From assembly GCA_006226775.1 (NCBI GenBank), contig SBGD01000048.1:17056-81055 (forward strand): DNA of 64,000 bases, in the 5' to 3' direction. The position numbers and the translations under genes were made by a program. Below are positions 17,421 to 27,293 of this stretch, piece by piece (positions within the stretch are counted from its first letter, which is position 1; every line of letters begins with the position of its first letter). The stretch comes from Paracoccaceae bacterium. Lineage in GTDB: Bacteria > Pseudomonadota > Alphaproteobacteria > Rhodobacterales > Rhodobacteraceae. The notes under the pieces are model-generated. The model was not told where the DNA came from. It did no database searches and saw only the letters and a program-made list of their open reading frames with translations.

Positions 17421-17783
17421 ATGTTCCGTCTTGCCGCCGCCTGCCTGTTTCTCGCCGCGCCCGCGCTTGCCAATGGCACCGAGGTCGGCCAGATCATCGA
17501 CTGGCCGATGCCCTCGATCCTCAACGGGGTCTCGACCCTGCCCGCGCCCGACGCGGAAGGCCGCCCGCACATGGCGCTGGTCATCCGCCGCGACAACAGC
17601 GGCAATATCGTCGTGCAATACGCGAATACCGGCTATGCGGACGACAGCGTCGACGGCGAACGCAAGACCCATGTCCTCGAACCCCAGGCCGACGGGCGCT
17701 ACAAGGTGCTGGAAAGCAAGACCGAATACCGTTGCCGCCGCGGCGAGACGCCGATGACCTGGCAGAGCGCGCCCTGCCCCTGA
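17421..17783 (+). CDS. Small exported protein of unknown function
   Basis: A 120-residue protein with a clear signal peptide (MFRLAAACLFLAAPALA, cleavage after residue 17). The mature part is about 100 residues with two cysteines near the C-terminus (C107 and C119), likely a disulfide, and a repeated beta-strand pattern. I do not recognise a family. It sits between leuB and a DMT permease with 130 bases on the left and 93 before the permease start, so it may have its own promoter. It is presumably periplasmic. The purine/wobble pattern is consistent with a real gene, supported by the signal peptide and an AAAGG sequence upstream. Confidence 0.65.
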   Translation: MFRLAAACLFLAAPALANGTEVGQIIDWPMPSILNGVSTLPAPDAEGRPHMALVIRRDNSGNIVVQYANTGYADDSVDGERKTHVLEPQADGRYKVLESKTEYRCRRGETPMTWQSAPCP

Positions 17784-17876
17784 GCCGGGCCCGCGGGGCT
17801 TGAACCCGGCGGGCATTTGGCCCTAACAGGGGACAACGCAATATGCCCGCGTGCGCGGCTCATCCGGCGAGACTTC

Positions 17877-18821
17877 ATGAACATCAAAGGCCTGCTCTTC
17901 GCCCTCCTGGGATTTGCGCTGTTTTCCATGCATGACGTGGTCGTCAAGTACCTCGGCAGCACCTATTCCCCGATCCAGATCATCTTTTTCGCCGGGCTGT
18001 TCAGCTTTCCGCTGCTCAGCTTCGTGCTGATCACCGATTCCACCCGCGACAACCTGCGCCCGGTGCATCCCTGGTGGGTGCTGGTGCGGGTGCTGGCGGC
18101 GCTCGTCACCGGGCTGCTGGGGTTCTATGCCTTCTCGGTGCTGCCGCTGGCGCAGACCTACACGCTGCTCTTTGTCGCGCCGATGCTGATCACCGTGCTG
18201 GCGATCCCGCTCCTGGGCGAGCACGTCGGCATCCACCGCTGGGCGGCGGTCACGGTCGGGCTGGTGGGCGTCATCGTGGTGCTGCGCCCCGGCACGCAGG
18301 AGTTGTCGCTGGGCCACGCCGCGGCGCTGGCCTCGGCGGCGACCAATGCGCTGTCGTCGATCGTGGTGCGCAAGATCGGCCAGGCCGAGCGGCCGATCAT
18401 CCTGGTGCTCTATCCGCTGGCCGGGAATTTCCTGCTGATGGGCGCGGCGCTGCCCTTCGTCTATGTGCCGATGCCGATCCTCGACCTGGGCGGGCTGGCG
18501 GTGATCGCGCTGCTGGGCTTCATCGCCAGCATGTGCATCATCGCCGCCTATCGCTTCGGCGAGGCCGCCATCGTGGCGCCGATGCAATATTCCCAGATCC
18601 TCTGGGCCACCTTCTTCGGCTTCCTGCTGTTCGGCGAAAGCCTCGACCGGCCGACGATGATCGGCGCCGGGCTGATCATCGCCTCGGGGCTCTACATCGT
18701 CTTTCGCGAAAGCCGCGGCGGCAAATCGAGCAATACCCCGGTGCTGCGCAACCGCACCCGCGGCTTCAGCCCGGGCAGTGTCCGCACCTCGGCGATGCTG
18801 CGGCGCTGGAAAGAGAACTGA
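17877..18821 (+). CDS. DMT family (EamA) transporter
   Basis: A 314-residue inner-membrane permease with ten predicted helices in two EamA repeats (first repeat from GLLFALLGFALFSMHDVVVKYL, second from HAAALASAATNALSSIVVRK). Both repeats end with the conserved boundary before a short basic segment, and the protein has a basic cytoplasmic tail (RNRTRGFSPGS). EamA proteins export amino acids, nucleotides or metabolites; the substrate is unknown. The ATG giving MNIKGLLFAL was chosen over an upstream TTG because the extra 20 residues are charged and unlike the family. tRNA-Pro lies 58 bases downstream. Confidence 0.88.
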   Translation: MNIKGLLFALLGFALFSMHDVVVKYLGSTYSPIQIIFFAGLFSFPLLSFVLITDSTRDNLRPVHPWWVLVRVLAALVTGLLGFYAFSVLPLAQTYTLLFVAPMLITVLAIPLLGEHVGIHRWAAVTVGLVGVIVVLRPGTQELSLGHAAALASAATNALSSIVVRKIGQAERPIILVLYPLAGNFLLMGAALPFVYVPMPILDLGGLAVIALLGFIASMCIIAAYRFGEAAIVAPMQYSQILWATFFGFLLFGESLDRPTMIGAGLIIASGLYIVFRESRGGKSSNTPVLRNRTRGFSPGSVRTSAMLRRWKEN

Positions 18822-18879
18822 AAGCGCCCGAATCCCTCTTGCAATGCGCGGATGCCCGATGTAATCCGCCCGTCACGGT

Positions 18880-18956
18880 CGGAGTGTAGCTCAGCCTGGT
18901 AGAGCACTGTCTTCGGGAGGCAGGGGCCGGAGGTTCGAATCCTCTCACTCCGACCA
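18880..18956 (+). tRNA. tRNA-Pro (anticodon CGG)
   Basis: A 77-base cloverleaf with a 7-bp acceptor stem (CGGAGTG pairing with CACTCCG) and encoded CCA end. The D-loop contains AGCCTGGTAGA, the anticodon loop is TTCGGGA with CGG at the centre, and the T-arm is CGGAGG-TTCGAAT-CCTCTC-like. It reads CCG proline codons. It lies after the DMT permease and 34 bases from the end of the convergent MFS gene. Confidence 0.96.
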
Positions 18957-18990
18957 ATTTCACCCCATTTCCCGCGTCTGGGCGCCGGTA

Positions 18991-20241
18991 TCAGCCCGGC
19001 GTCGCCTCGGGTTCGTCCTCGGTGGCGAGGGCCGCGGTCTCGGGCGTCAGTGCCCGGCCCGGCGGCGCGGCCTGGAAGTTGCCCTTCTGCGCCTCGGGCA
19101 CGGCGGCGCGGCTGCGGATGCGCAGCAGGGTGAACAGCACGATCAGCACATGCGCCAGCAGCGACACCATGAAGAGCCCGGTGCTGCCGACCTGCGACAT
19201 GCCGACCCCGGCCAGCAGCGGCCCGACGATCGAGCCGAGGCCGAACACCATGAGCAGCCCGCCGCTGGTCTGGATGAAGGCGCCGTCGGCGGCATGGTCG
19301 TTGGCATGGGCGATGATCACCGGGTACATCGAGAACACCGCCGCGCCGTAAAGACAGCCCAGCGCCATGTTGATCCCGAGGCCCTGCGGCGCCATCCAGA
19401 TGAACAGCGCATCGGCGGTGACCGCCACCAGCGCGATGGCCAGCAGCACGATCCGCCGGTCGAGCTTGTCCGAGGCCAGGCCCACGGGGATCTGCGCCAG
19501 TGCCCCGGCGAGGATCGGCATGCTGGAAAACAGCGCCACCCCGGTCAGGGTGATGCCCACCCCGTCGGCATAGACCGCCGCCAGCGTGCCGAAGGCGCCG
19601 TTGGACATGCCCACCATGAAGACCGCGAAGAGCGCCACCGGAGAGTTGCGCCAGAGCGCCTTGAGATCCAGCCGCACGGTCACCAGCGGCTTGGGCGTGG
19701 CCGAGGTCGAGATCGCCACGGGCAAGAGCGCCAGGCTGTAGAGGATGGCCCCCAGCACGAAGAAGAGATGGCTGTCGGTCGGCCCGAGGGTCAGCGACAT
19801 CTGCCCCGCGGTCGAGGCGACGAGGTTGACCATGGTGTAAAGCCCGAACACCCGCCCGCGGTCGCCCGGCGCGGTGGCTTCGCTGAGCCAGCTTTCCACG
19901 ATCATCGCCGCCCCGGCGAAGCAGAACCCCGAGAGCGCGCGCAGCGGGATCCAGGCCCAGGGGGTGAGAAACAGCAGCGACGACAGGATCGCCACCGCCG
20001 CCACCGCCGCCATGACGGCGAAGCTGCGGATATGGCCGGTCTTGGCCACCAGCCCCGGCGTCAGCAGGCAGCCCGAGACATAGCCGATCGCCCAGCCCGT
20101 CCCCAGAAGCCCCAGCGAGAAGGCCGAGAAGCCCTCCGACGTGCCCCGCACCGGCAGGATGAGCCCGTTGACGCCGCCTGCAAACAGCAGCAGCGCGCTT
20201 CCGAGGAGCAATGCACTGACCGGCAGGAGAGAGCGAAGCAT
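18991..20241 (-). CDS. MFS transporter
   Basis: A 416-residue major facilitator with 12 predicted membrane helices. It resembles the YcaD/YfkF-like group: N-terminal region VNGLILPVRGTSEGFSAF, cytoplasmic loop 2-3 TPGLVAKTGHIRSF, and the MIVESWLSEATAPGDRGRVFGLY segment typical of that group. A soluble C-terminal tail of about 40 residues follows the last helix (PEAQKGNFQAAPPGRAL). Substrate unknown. It converges on the tRNA gene. Its own promoter would lie in the 207-base gap before the aminotransferase end, which also contains a family A repeat. Confidence 0.9.
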   Translation of the reverse strand: MLRSLLPVSALLLGSALLLFAGGVNGLILPVRGTSEGFSAFSLGLLGTGWAIGYVSGCLLTPGLVAKTGHIRSFAVMAAVAAVAILSSLLFLTPWAWIPLRALSGFCFAGAAMIVESWLSEATAPGDRGRVFGLYTMVNLVASTAGQMSLTLGPTDSHLFFVLGAILYSLALLPVAISTSATPKPLVTVRLDLKALWRNSPVALFAVFMVGMSNGAFGTLAAVYADGVGITLTGVALFSSMPILAGALAQIPVGLASDKLDRRIVLLAIALVAVTADALFIWMAPQGLGINMALGCLYGAAVFSMYPVIIAHANDHAADGAFIQTSGGLLMVFGLGSIVGPLLAGVGMSQVGSTGLFMVSLLAHVLIVLFTLLRIRSRAAVPEAQKGNFQAAPPGRALTPETAALATEDEPEATPG

Positions 20242-20322
20242 GCGCCGAGCCTAGATCAAGAACGCAGGCAAGGGAAACACCGCAGTGCCGCCTCTCGCCA
20301 CGCTTGCCACGCGCGCCCCGCC

Positions 20323-20387
20323 GTCCCGGACCTGATCCGGGACCTCATGGCAAACCGCACGCGGAGGTCCCGGATCAGGTCCGGGAC
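20323..20387. repeat. Paired inverted repeat, family A copy 3
   Basis: Perfect 24-bp inverted repeat (20323-20346 and 20364-20387) with a 17-base spacer, between the MFS gene start and the aminotransferase end. Arms fold as TCCCGGA-loop-TCCGGGA, with a loop change (CCTGA instead of CTTGA) relative to copy 1 that is mirrored in the other arm. Confidence 0.85.
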
Positions 20388-20448
20388 TGCGGCGGAAAGG
20401 ATGTCCGCCCCCCCGCCCGGCGGACCACCTGCGCCCCCCCGGCCCCGC

Positions 20449-21387
20449 TCACCCCGCCGCCTGCCGCGCCACGTCCTGCGCCACCAGTTGCTTGTAGAGC
20501 GCGCGGATGTGCAGCGTCAGCGGACCGGCGCCCTGGCCGGGGCCGATCGGCCTGCCGTCGACCTCGGCCACCGGGGTCTGGGCGCCGAAGGTGCCGGTGA
20601 GAAAGGCCTCGTCGGCGCCATAGACCTCGTAGAGCGAGAAGTTCTTCTCGTAGACCGGAACGCCATTGTCGCGACACAGGTCGATCACCTTGGCCCGCGT
20701 CACCCCGTTCATGCAGTAATCGCCGGTCGAGGTCCAAACCTCGCCGCGCCGGACGATGAAGAAATTGCAGGCATTCGTGGTGTTCACGAAACCCTGCGGA
20801 TCGAGCATCAGCGCCTCGTCCGCCCCGGCCTGCTCGGCCTGCAGGCACGCGATCACGCAATTGAGCTTGGAATGCGAGTTGAACTTGGGATCCTGGCTGT
20901 GCGGCAGCCCGCGCACCTGCGGCACGCTGGCCAGCCGGATGCCGCCGGTCTGGACGCTTTCGCTGGGTTTCGAGTGCTCGCAGATCGCCACCACGGTCGG
21001 CCCCCAGCGGCTGAGCGAGGGGTGCTGGAACGGCTTGGCCTTGCGCCCGCGGGTGATCATCAGCCGGCAATGGGCATCGGTGGTCATGCCATTGGCCGCG
21101 GCGGTGCGGTCGAGGATGGCGCGGATCTCCGAAGGCGTCAGCCCGGGGTCGAGCGCCACCGCCTTGAGCGAATTGAACAGCCGGTCCATGTGCGCGTCGA
21201 AAAACGCCCATTGCCCGTTGTAGAGCCGCAGCCCCTCCCACATGCCGTCGCCCAGCATGAAGCCGCTGTCATAGACCGAGACCTTGGCCTCGGCCTTGGG
21301 CACCAGCTCGCCATCCACGTAGATCAGCAGATCGTCATTGCGCGGGTCGTGTTCGGCGTCATGGGTGGTGCGGTCAGTCGTGGTCAT
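20449..21387 (-). CDS. Class IV (BCAT-fold) aminotransferase, atypical
   Basis: A 312-residue PLP enzyme of fold type IV (branched-chain/D-amino-acid aminotransferase family). The N-terminal DSGFMLGDGMWEGLRLYNG and the PLP lysine K174 (SHSKLN) are present, followed by AGADEALMLD. Where BCAT and D-aminotransferases have a glutamate that bonds the PLP ring nitrogen (G-x-V-x-E), this protein reads GFVNTTNACNFF, a Thr. The substrate is therefore uncertain and it should not be called IlvE on sequence alone. The start ATG (21387) has AAGGAGG in good position and lies inside the end of the upstream sulfotransferase-like gene (14-base overlap), so the two are coupled. Confidence 0.85.
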   Translation of the reverse strand: MTTTDRTTHDAEHDPRNDDLLIYVDGELVPKAEAKVSVYDSGFMLGDGMWEGLRLYNGQWAFFDAHMDRLFNSLKAVALDPGLTPSEIRAILDRTAAANGMTTDAHCRLMITRGRKAKPFQHPSLSRWGPTVVAICEHSKPSESVQTGGIRLASVPQVRGLPHSQDPKFNSHSKLNCVIACLQAEQAGADEALMLDPQGFVNTTNACNFFIVRRGEVWTSTGDYCMNGVTRAKVIDLCRDNGVPVYEKNFSLYEVYGADEAFLTGTFGAQTPVAEVDGRPIGPGQGAGPLTLHIRALYKQLVAQDVARQAAG

Positions 21388-22120
21388 CGGATACCTCCTT
21401 GGGGACGGCCAGCGCATGGGCGGCAAGGTCGCGGTAGATCGGCAGCGCCCGGGCGCAGAGATCGGCCAGCGCCGGCGGCAGGTCGGGCAGGTCGCCCTCG
21501 GGCCCGGCAAAGCCGGTCGAGCGGTGCACCGCGTCGTACCAATGCGCCGCCCAGACCCCGTCGCGCGGATGGCCGCCGGCGGGCCAGTGCAGCATCGCCG
21601 GATCGAAGTCCAGCCCGATGGCATCGCAGAGCGCGCGCAGCATCGCCTCGGGCGCGCGGCGGATGTCGGCGCTGTCGATCACCACCGCGGGCGCCCCGGC
21701 GTCGCGCACCGCCGCGAAGATCTCGCGCTGCTGGCGAAAGCCGATGTCGTCGAGCGTCGGCGCCTCGCGCTTGCGGTCGTAACTGGCCAGCACCCGCGCC
21801 GGATGGCGAATCAGGAAGACATGGCTGACCGCGGAAAACCAGGCGCGGTCGATGCCGGGCAGCATGTGATGGCACATGTGCTTCTGGTAGAAATGCGCCG
21901 CCCCGTTGGGCGCCGGTGCCGCACAGGCCCTTGCGACGGCCCCGGGGTCCGGGTCTCCGGCGGCAATGATCCGGTCGCGCATCGGATGCGCCAGGCCCGA
22001 GCGTTGCAGGTAGGCGGCATAGAACGGCTCGTCCCAGACGTCGAAATCGCGCCGCGCGCCGAAGGCATACATCAGCGCGGTCGAAAGATTTCGCGGCCCC
22101 GACCACATGGCGATATTCAT
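21374..22120 (-). CDS. Sulfotransferase-like protein
   Basis: A 248-residue cytosolic protein of the sulfotransferase-like group (Sulfotransfer_5-type by my recognition). The N-terminal MWSGPRNLSTALMYAFGAR is a PAPS/phosphate-binding-loop-like motif. DEPFYAAYL, HMCHHMLPG and FLIRHPARVLASYDRKRE (the 3'-phosphate-binding R-x-P region of sulfotransferases) follow. The start giving MNIAMWSGPRN was chosen because the motif begins there. It is translated just ahead of the atypical aminotransferase and overlaps it by 14 bases. Whether it transfers sulfate or only shares the fold is open. Confidence 0.75.
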   Translation of the reverse strand: MNIAMWSGPRNLSTALMYAFGARRDFDVWDEPFYAAYLQRSGLAHPMRDRIIAAGDPDPGAVARACAAPAPNGAAHFYQKHMCHHMLPGIDRAWFSAVSHVFLIRHPARVLASYDRKREAPTLDDIGFRQQREIFAAVRDAGAPAVVIDSADIRRAPEAMLRALCDAIGLDFDPAMLHWPAGGHPRDGVWAAHWYDAVHRSTGFAGPEGDLPDLPPALADLCARALPIYRDLAAHALAVPKEVSDDHD

Positions 22121-22488
22121 CCTGCCCTCCGTCCTGCGCGCCGCCCGATCCCCGCGGCATTCGCCCCCGACTGTGCGCCACAATCGCGGCTTTCGCAATC
22201 GCGCCGCATGGTCGGATTTCCGCTCATTCCGCGGTCGCCGAAAAATGATTTCTGGCGCATTCACGGGCATGCTATTATCCGATTGCGGTGATTTCGATAA
22301 ATCGCCCTGTCGTTGACACTGATTCGCGTCAGATATCCATTCGCCTGCATCTAATGCGCGAAATGTGTGACACGAATTGATGAAAGGGGTTGCAAGGCCG
22401 GCCTTTCGTCTCAAATAAATGGTTTGACTGATTATTCATGATCAATTAACGAAGCAACATGTCGTATTGACAAGCAATCGGAGACTCC
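22121..22488 (+). promoter_or_regulatory. AT-rich upstream region of the H-NS-family gene
   Basis: This 368-base stretch is clearly more AT-rich than its surroundings from about 22220 onward and holds no credible gene. A TTGACA hexamer at 22313-22318 and TTGACT at 22424-22429 could be -35 elements for the downstream gene, but neither has a convincing -10 at 17 bases. GGAG at 22480-22483 is the ribosome-binding site for the ATG at 22489. AT-rich DNA of this kind is what H-NS-type proteins bind, so autoregulation is plausible. Confidence 0.45.
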
Positions 22489-22800
22489 ATGCCGGAAATC
22501 AATTTGGACGGTCTGTCTCTAAAGGAACTGAAGCAGTTGCAGAAGAACGTGGCAAAGGCAATCAGCACTTTTGAGGACCGCAAGAAGAAAGAAGCGCTTG
22601 CAACGCTCGAAGCCAAAGCGGCCGAGATGGGGTTCTCCCTGTCGGATCTGACGAATGGCAAGGGCGGCAAGGTCTCGGCGCCGAAATACCGAAACCCCGA
22701 TGATGCCAGTCAGACCTGGACCGGTCGCGGACGCAAACCGGCTTGGTTCGTGGATGCCCTGGCGCGCGGTGTTCCACCCGAAGACATGCTCATTTCCTGA
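22489..22800 (+). CDS. H-NS/HvrA-family nucleoid-associated regulator
   Basis: A 103-residue DNA-binding protein. An N-terminal coiled coil (about residues 8-48, LKELKQLQKNVAKAIS onward) provides oligomerisation. A linker rich in Lys/Gly leads to the C-terminal H-NS domain KYRNPDDASQTWTGRGRKPAWF, containing the TWTGRGR AT-hook-like minor-groove motif. Size and layout match HvrA of Rhodobacter, an H-NS-type regulator. It probably binds curved AT-rich DNA and silences or tunes promoters. It stands alone, preceded by an AT-rich leader and followed by a strong intrinsic terminator. Confidence 0.92.
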   Translation: MPEINLDGLSLKELKQLQKNVAKAISTFEDRKKKEALATLEAKAAEMGFSLSDLTNGKGGKVSAPKYRNPDDASQTWTGRGRKPAWFVDALARGVPPEDMLIS

Positions 22801-22831
22801 AATACATTCTTGTTTTTCAGGACAGGAGGCC

Positions 22832-22893
22832 CCGGTGCGCGGCACCGGTCGCCATGAAAAAAACCCCCGGCAGCGATCCGCTGCCGGGGGTTT
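22832..22893. terminator. Bidirectional intrinsic terminator between H-NS-family gene and pckA
   Basis: A perfect 15-bp stem (22861-22875 and 22879-22893) with a 3-base loop, flanked by A-tract on the left and TTT on the right, so it can serve both convergent genes. A smaller hairpin (CCGGTGC 22832-22838 with GCACCGG 22842-22848) precedes it. Confidence 0.9.
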
Positions 22894-22917
22894 CCTGTTG
22901 TGTCCTGCGCGCGCCGG

Positions 22918-24516
<1,599 letters not shown>

Positions 24517-24706
24517 GTCTCGCTCTCCATGTGTCCGCGTCGATAGGCGGAAGTCTTTCGCTGGCGGCCCCTCGGCCGCCTCCCTGACCCATGCTCGGGG
24601 CCCTGGTCCGGTTGGTGTAACATGCCGCTTCCAAGGCTGAACAGGACGCAAACGCACAGTTAGCGCCACCAGATACGTGTTTAGCGCAATCATCTTTCGC
24701 GCCCGA

Positions 24707-24720
24707 TGCGAAATTTCGCA
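24707..24720. promoter_or_regulatory. 14-bp palindrome in the pckA-chvI intergenic region
   Basis: Perfect palindrome TGCGAAATTTCGCA, about 190 bases upstream of the pckA start and 165 upstream of chvI. It is the only strong dyad in the 369-base intergenic stretch (24517-24885), which otherwise holds an AT-rich segment (about 24740-24880) suited to promoters. Its size and symmetry suggest an operator for a dimeric regulator; which one is unknown. Confidence 0.45.
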
Positions 24721-24885
24721 CCCCGGCCGCGGAAGTGAGGCAATTTAGTCATTCATTGGTAATTTTGCGGTCTGCTGGGGCAGGAGCGGCTGCGTGATTC
24801 GCAGTTAAGGATTGATTGCACCCTGCAAATCAAGGCATAATGGTGAAAAAACAATGGCAGCCGAGCAGTATAAGGACAAGACCTA

Positions 24886-25587
24886 ATGTCTAAGATCGCC
24901 CTTGTGGACGATGACAGGAACATTCTGACATCCGTTTCCATGACGCTTGAGGCCGAAGGCTTCGAGGTCGAAACCTACAACGACGGCCAGTCCGCGCTGG
25001 ACGCCTTCAACAAGAAGATGCCCGACATGGCCGTGCTGGACATCAAGATGCCGCGCATGGACGGGATGGACCTGCTTCAGCGCCTGCGCCAGAAGACGAC
25101 CATGCCGGTGATCTTCCTCACCTCCAAGGATGACGAGATCGACGAGGTGCTGGGCCTGCGCATGGGCGCCGACGATTACGTGAAAAAGCCGTTTTCCCAA
25201 AGGCTTCTGGTGGAACGCATCCGCGCGCTGCTCCGCCGCCAGGACGCGGTCGAGAATGATGTTGTCGGCGATACCGAGGAGACCAAGGTCATGGAGCGCG
25301 GCGATCTGCGGATGGATCCGCTGCGCCATGCGGTGGCCTGGAAAGGCCAGGACGTGTCGCTCACGGTGACCGAGTTCCTGCTGCTGCAGGCCCTGGCCCA
25401 GCGCCCCGGCTTCGTGAAATCGCGCGATCAGCTGATGGATGTTGCCTATGACGACCAAGTCTATGTGGACGACCGCACCATCGACAGCCACATCAAGCGG
25501 CTGCGCAAGAAGATGCGCAGCGTCGATCCTGACTTCTCGGCGATCGAAACGCTCTACGGTATCGGCTACCGGTACAACGAAGAGTAA
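24886..25587 (+). CDS. chvI: Response regulator ChvI
   Basis: A 233-residue OmpR/PhoB-type response regulator. The receiver domain (1-120) has the acidic pocket D8-D9-D10, phosphoacceptor D52 in [11 protein letters not shown], and the conserved [13 protein letters not shown]. The winged-helix output domain (about 135-231) carries [20 protein letters not shown] and HIKRLRKKM. In rhizobia, Agrobacterium and Caulobacter ChvI responds to envelope/acid stress and is essential or nearly so. The stop overlaps the chvG start by one base (TAATG), so kinase and regulator are coupled. Confidence 0.94.
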   Translation: MSKIALVDDDRNILTSVSMTLEAEGFEVETYNDGQSALDAFNKKMPDMAVLDIKMPRMDGMDLLQRLRQKTTMPVIFLTSKDDEIDEVLGLRMGADDYVKKPFSQRLLVERIRALLRRQDAVENDVVGDTEETKVMERGDLRMDPLRHAVAWKGQDVSLTVTEFLLLQALAQRPGFVKSRDQLMDVAYDDQVYVDDRTIDSHIKRLRKKMRSVDPDFSAIETLYGIGYRYNEE

Positions 25588-27290
25588 TGGCCCTGGTCGG
25601 AGAGATGGGCGTGCCTGAGCGGGGCTCAAAGCGGCGCGGGGACGTTGTCCTTGGCGACGACTGGGTCGCGCCCGACGGCACCGTCGAGCAGGAGATGCAG
25701 GACAGCCGCGCGCGCCGTGGCCTGTTCTCGCTGCGCACCTCGCCGCTGACCCGCAAGATCATCATGTTCAACCTCGTGGCGTTGAACGTGCTGGTGGGCG
25801 GCATCCTCTACCTCAATTCCTCGCGCGACGGGCTGGCCGCCCAGCGCGCCAGCGGGCTGATTTCCGAGGCCGAGCTGATCGCCGATGTCTTCGAGGCGCA
25901 ACTGCCCGGCAATGCGCCGGTCAACCTGGCCACCAACGACGGCATCGATGTCGAGGCCACCCTCGCCGGGATCGAGCTGCGCCGCCGGGCCGAGATCTTC
26001 GTGCTCGACCCGAACCAGGCCATCGTCGGGCGCAGCGCCGCGCGGGCCCTGCCCGAGGAGGAAGACAGCAGCACCCTGATCACCGACATCCTCGCCTCGA
26101 TCTGGTCGGCGGTGGAAAGCGTCGTCTCGGGCACCAAGGAAGAGCGGATCGCCGCCTTCGAGGAACATGTCTCGGCCATGGCCGGCCCGGCGCTGTCGGG
26201 CGAGACCACGGTGCGCAACACCGAATCCGCCGATGGCTCGACCGTGTTCACCGTCGGCAGCCCGATCGAGCAGAACGGCACGCCGATCGGCGCCGTGGTG
26301 CTGGTTTCCGCCTCGGGCGAGATCGACCGCCTGGTCCGCACCGAGCGCGAGCGCGTGCTGCAGATGTTCCTGGTGGCCACTATGGTCTCGATCGGCCTGT
26401 CGCTGGTGCTGGCCTCGACCATCTCGAACCCGATTTCCGACCTCGCCGAGGCCGCCGAACTGGGCCGCGACCGCGACCGCCGCCGCGACACCAGGGGACG
26501 GGTGCGCATTCCCGACCTGACCGCCCGCCCGGACGAGATCGGCCGCCTCTCGGGCGCGCTGCGCGGCATGGTCACCGCACTTTACGACAGGATCGACGCC
26601 AATGAACAATTCGCTGCCGATGTCAGCCATGAGATCAAGAACCCGCTCGCCTCGCTGCGCTCTGCCGTGGGCTCGTTGCGCATGGTGAAGCGCGAGGATC
26701 ACCGCGAAAAGCTGCTCGACGTGATCGATCACGACGTGCGCCGGCTCGACCGGCTGGTGAGCGACATTTCCGATGCCTCGCGGCTCGACAGCGAGCTGGT
26801 CAAGGAAGACCAGGCGCGGTTCAACCTGATCGACCTGCTGCGCAGCCTGACCGACCACCTGGGCCAGGATGCCCAGGCCAAGGGCGTCGAATTCATCACC
26901 GACCTGCCCGACAAGCCGATCCATGTGCACGGGCTCGAACCGCGGCTGGCGCAGGTCTTCGTCAACCTGATCACCAATGCGATCAGCTTCTGCGAAGAGG
27001 GCGACGCCATCCGCGTCTGGACCCGGCAACGCCAGAACCGGGTGCTGATCGTGGTGGAAGACACCGGCCCCGGCATCCCGGAAGAGGCGCTGACCAAGAT
27101 CTTCAAGCGCTTCTATTCGCACCGGCCCGAGCATGACTTCGGCAACAATTCGGGCCTCGGCCTCGCGATCTCCAAGCAGATCGTCGAAGCCCATGACGGC
27201 GTGATCTGGGCCGAGAACATCCGCCCCACCGAGGCCGACATCACCTCCGAGCCCCTGGGCGCGCGCTTCGTCGTCGGGCTTCCCGTCTAG
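25587..27290 (+). CDS. chvG: Sensor histidine kinase ChvG
   Basis: A 567-residue membrane kinase. It has a long cytoplasmic N-terminus (57 residues), TM1 (about 58-77), a periplasmic sensor of about 180 residues, TM2 (about 258-280, FLVATMVSIGLSLVLAS), HAMP, the dimerisation/phosphoacceptor helix with H348 in ADVSHEIKNP, and a HATPase domain (NLITNAISFC, EDTGPGIPEE, NNSGLGLAISKQIVEAHDG). It phosphorylates ChvI. The periplasmic part follows ChvG/ExoS, whose activity is checked by ExoR in rhizobia; no exoR is adjacent here. Three bases separate it from hprK. Confidence 0.93.
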   Translation: MALVGEMGVPERGSKRRGDVVLGDDWVAPDGTVEQEMQDSRARRGLFSLRTSPLTRKIIMFNLVALNVLVGGILYLNSSRDGLAAQRASGLISEAELIADVFEAQLPGNAPVNLATNDGIDVEATLAGIELRRRAEIFVLDPNQAIVGRSAARALPEEEDSSTLITDILASIWSAVESVVSGTKEERIAAFEEHVSAMAGPALSGETTVRNTESADGSTVFTVGSPIEQNGTPIGAVVLVSASGEIDRLVRTERERVLQMFLVATMVSIGLSLVLASTISNPISDLAEAAELGRDRDRRRDTRGRVRIPDLTARPDEIGRLSGALRGMVTALYDRIDANEQFAADVSHEIKNPLASLRSAVGSLRMVKREDHREKLLDVIDHDVRRLDRLVSDISDASRLDSELVKEDQARFNLIDLLRSLTDHLGQDAQAKGVEFITDLPDKPIHVHGLEPRLAQVFVNLITNAISFCEEGDAIRVWTRQRQNRVLIVVEDTGPGIPEEALTKIFKRFYSHRPEHDFGNNSGLGLAISKQIVEAHDGVIWAENIRPTEADITSEPLGARFVVGLPV

Positions 27291-27293
27291 ATC

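Noticed and set aside
14920..17605. Long minus-strand frame opposite the P1 peptidase and leuB
   Set aside because: Antisense shadow of two clear enzymes; low-complexity Gly/Arg/His content and no motif.
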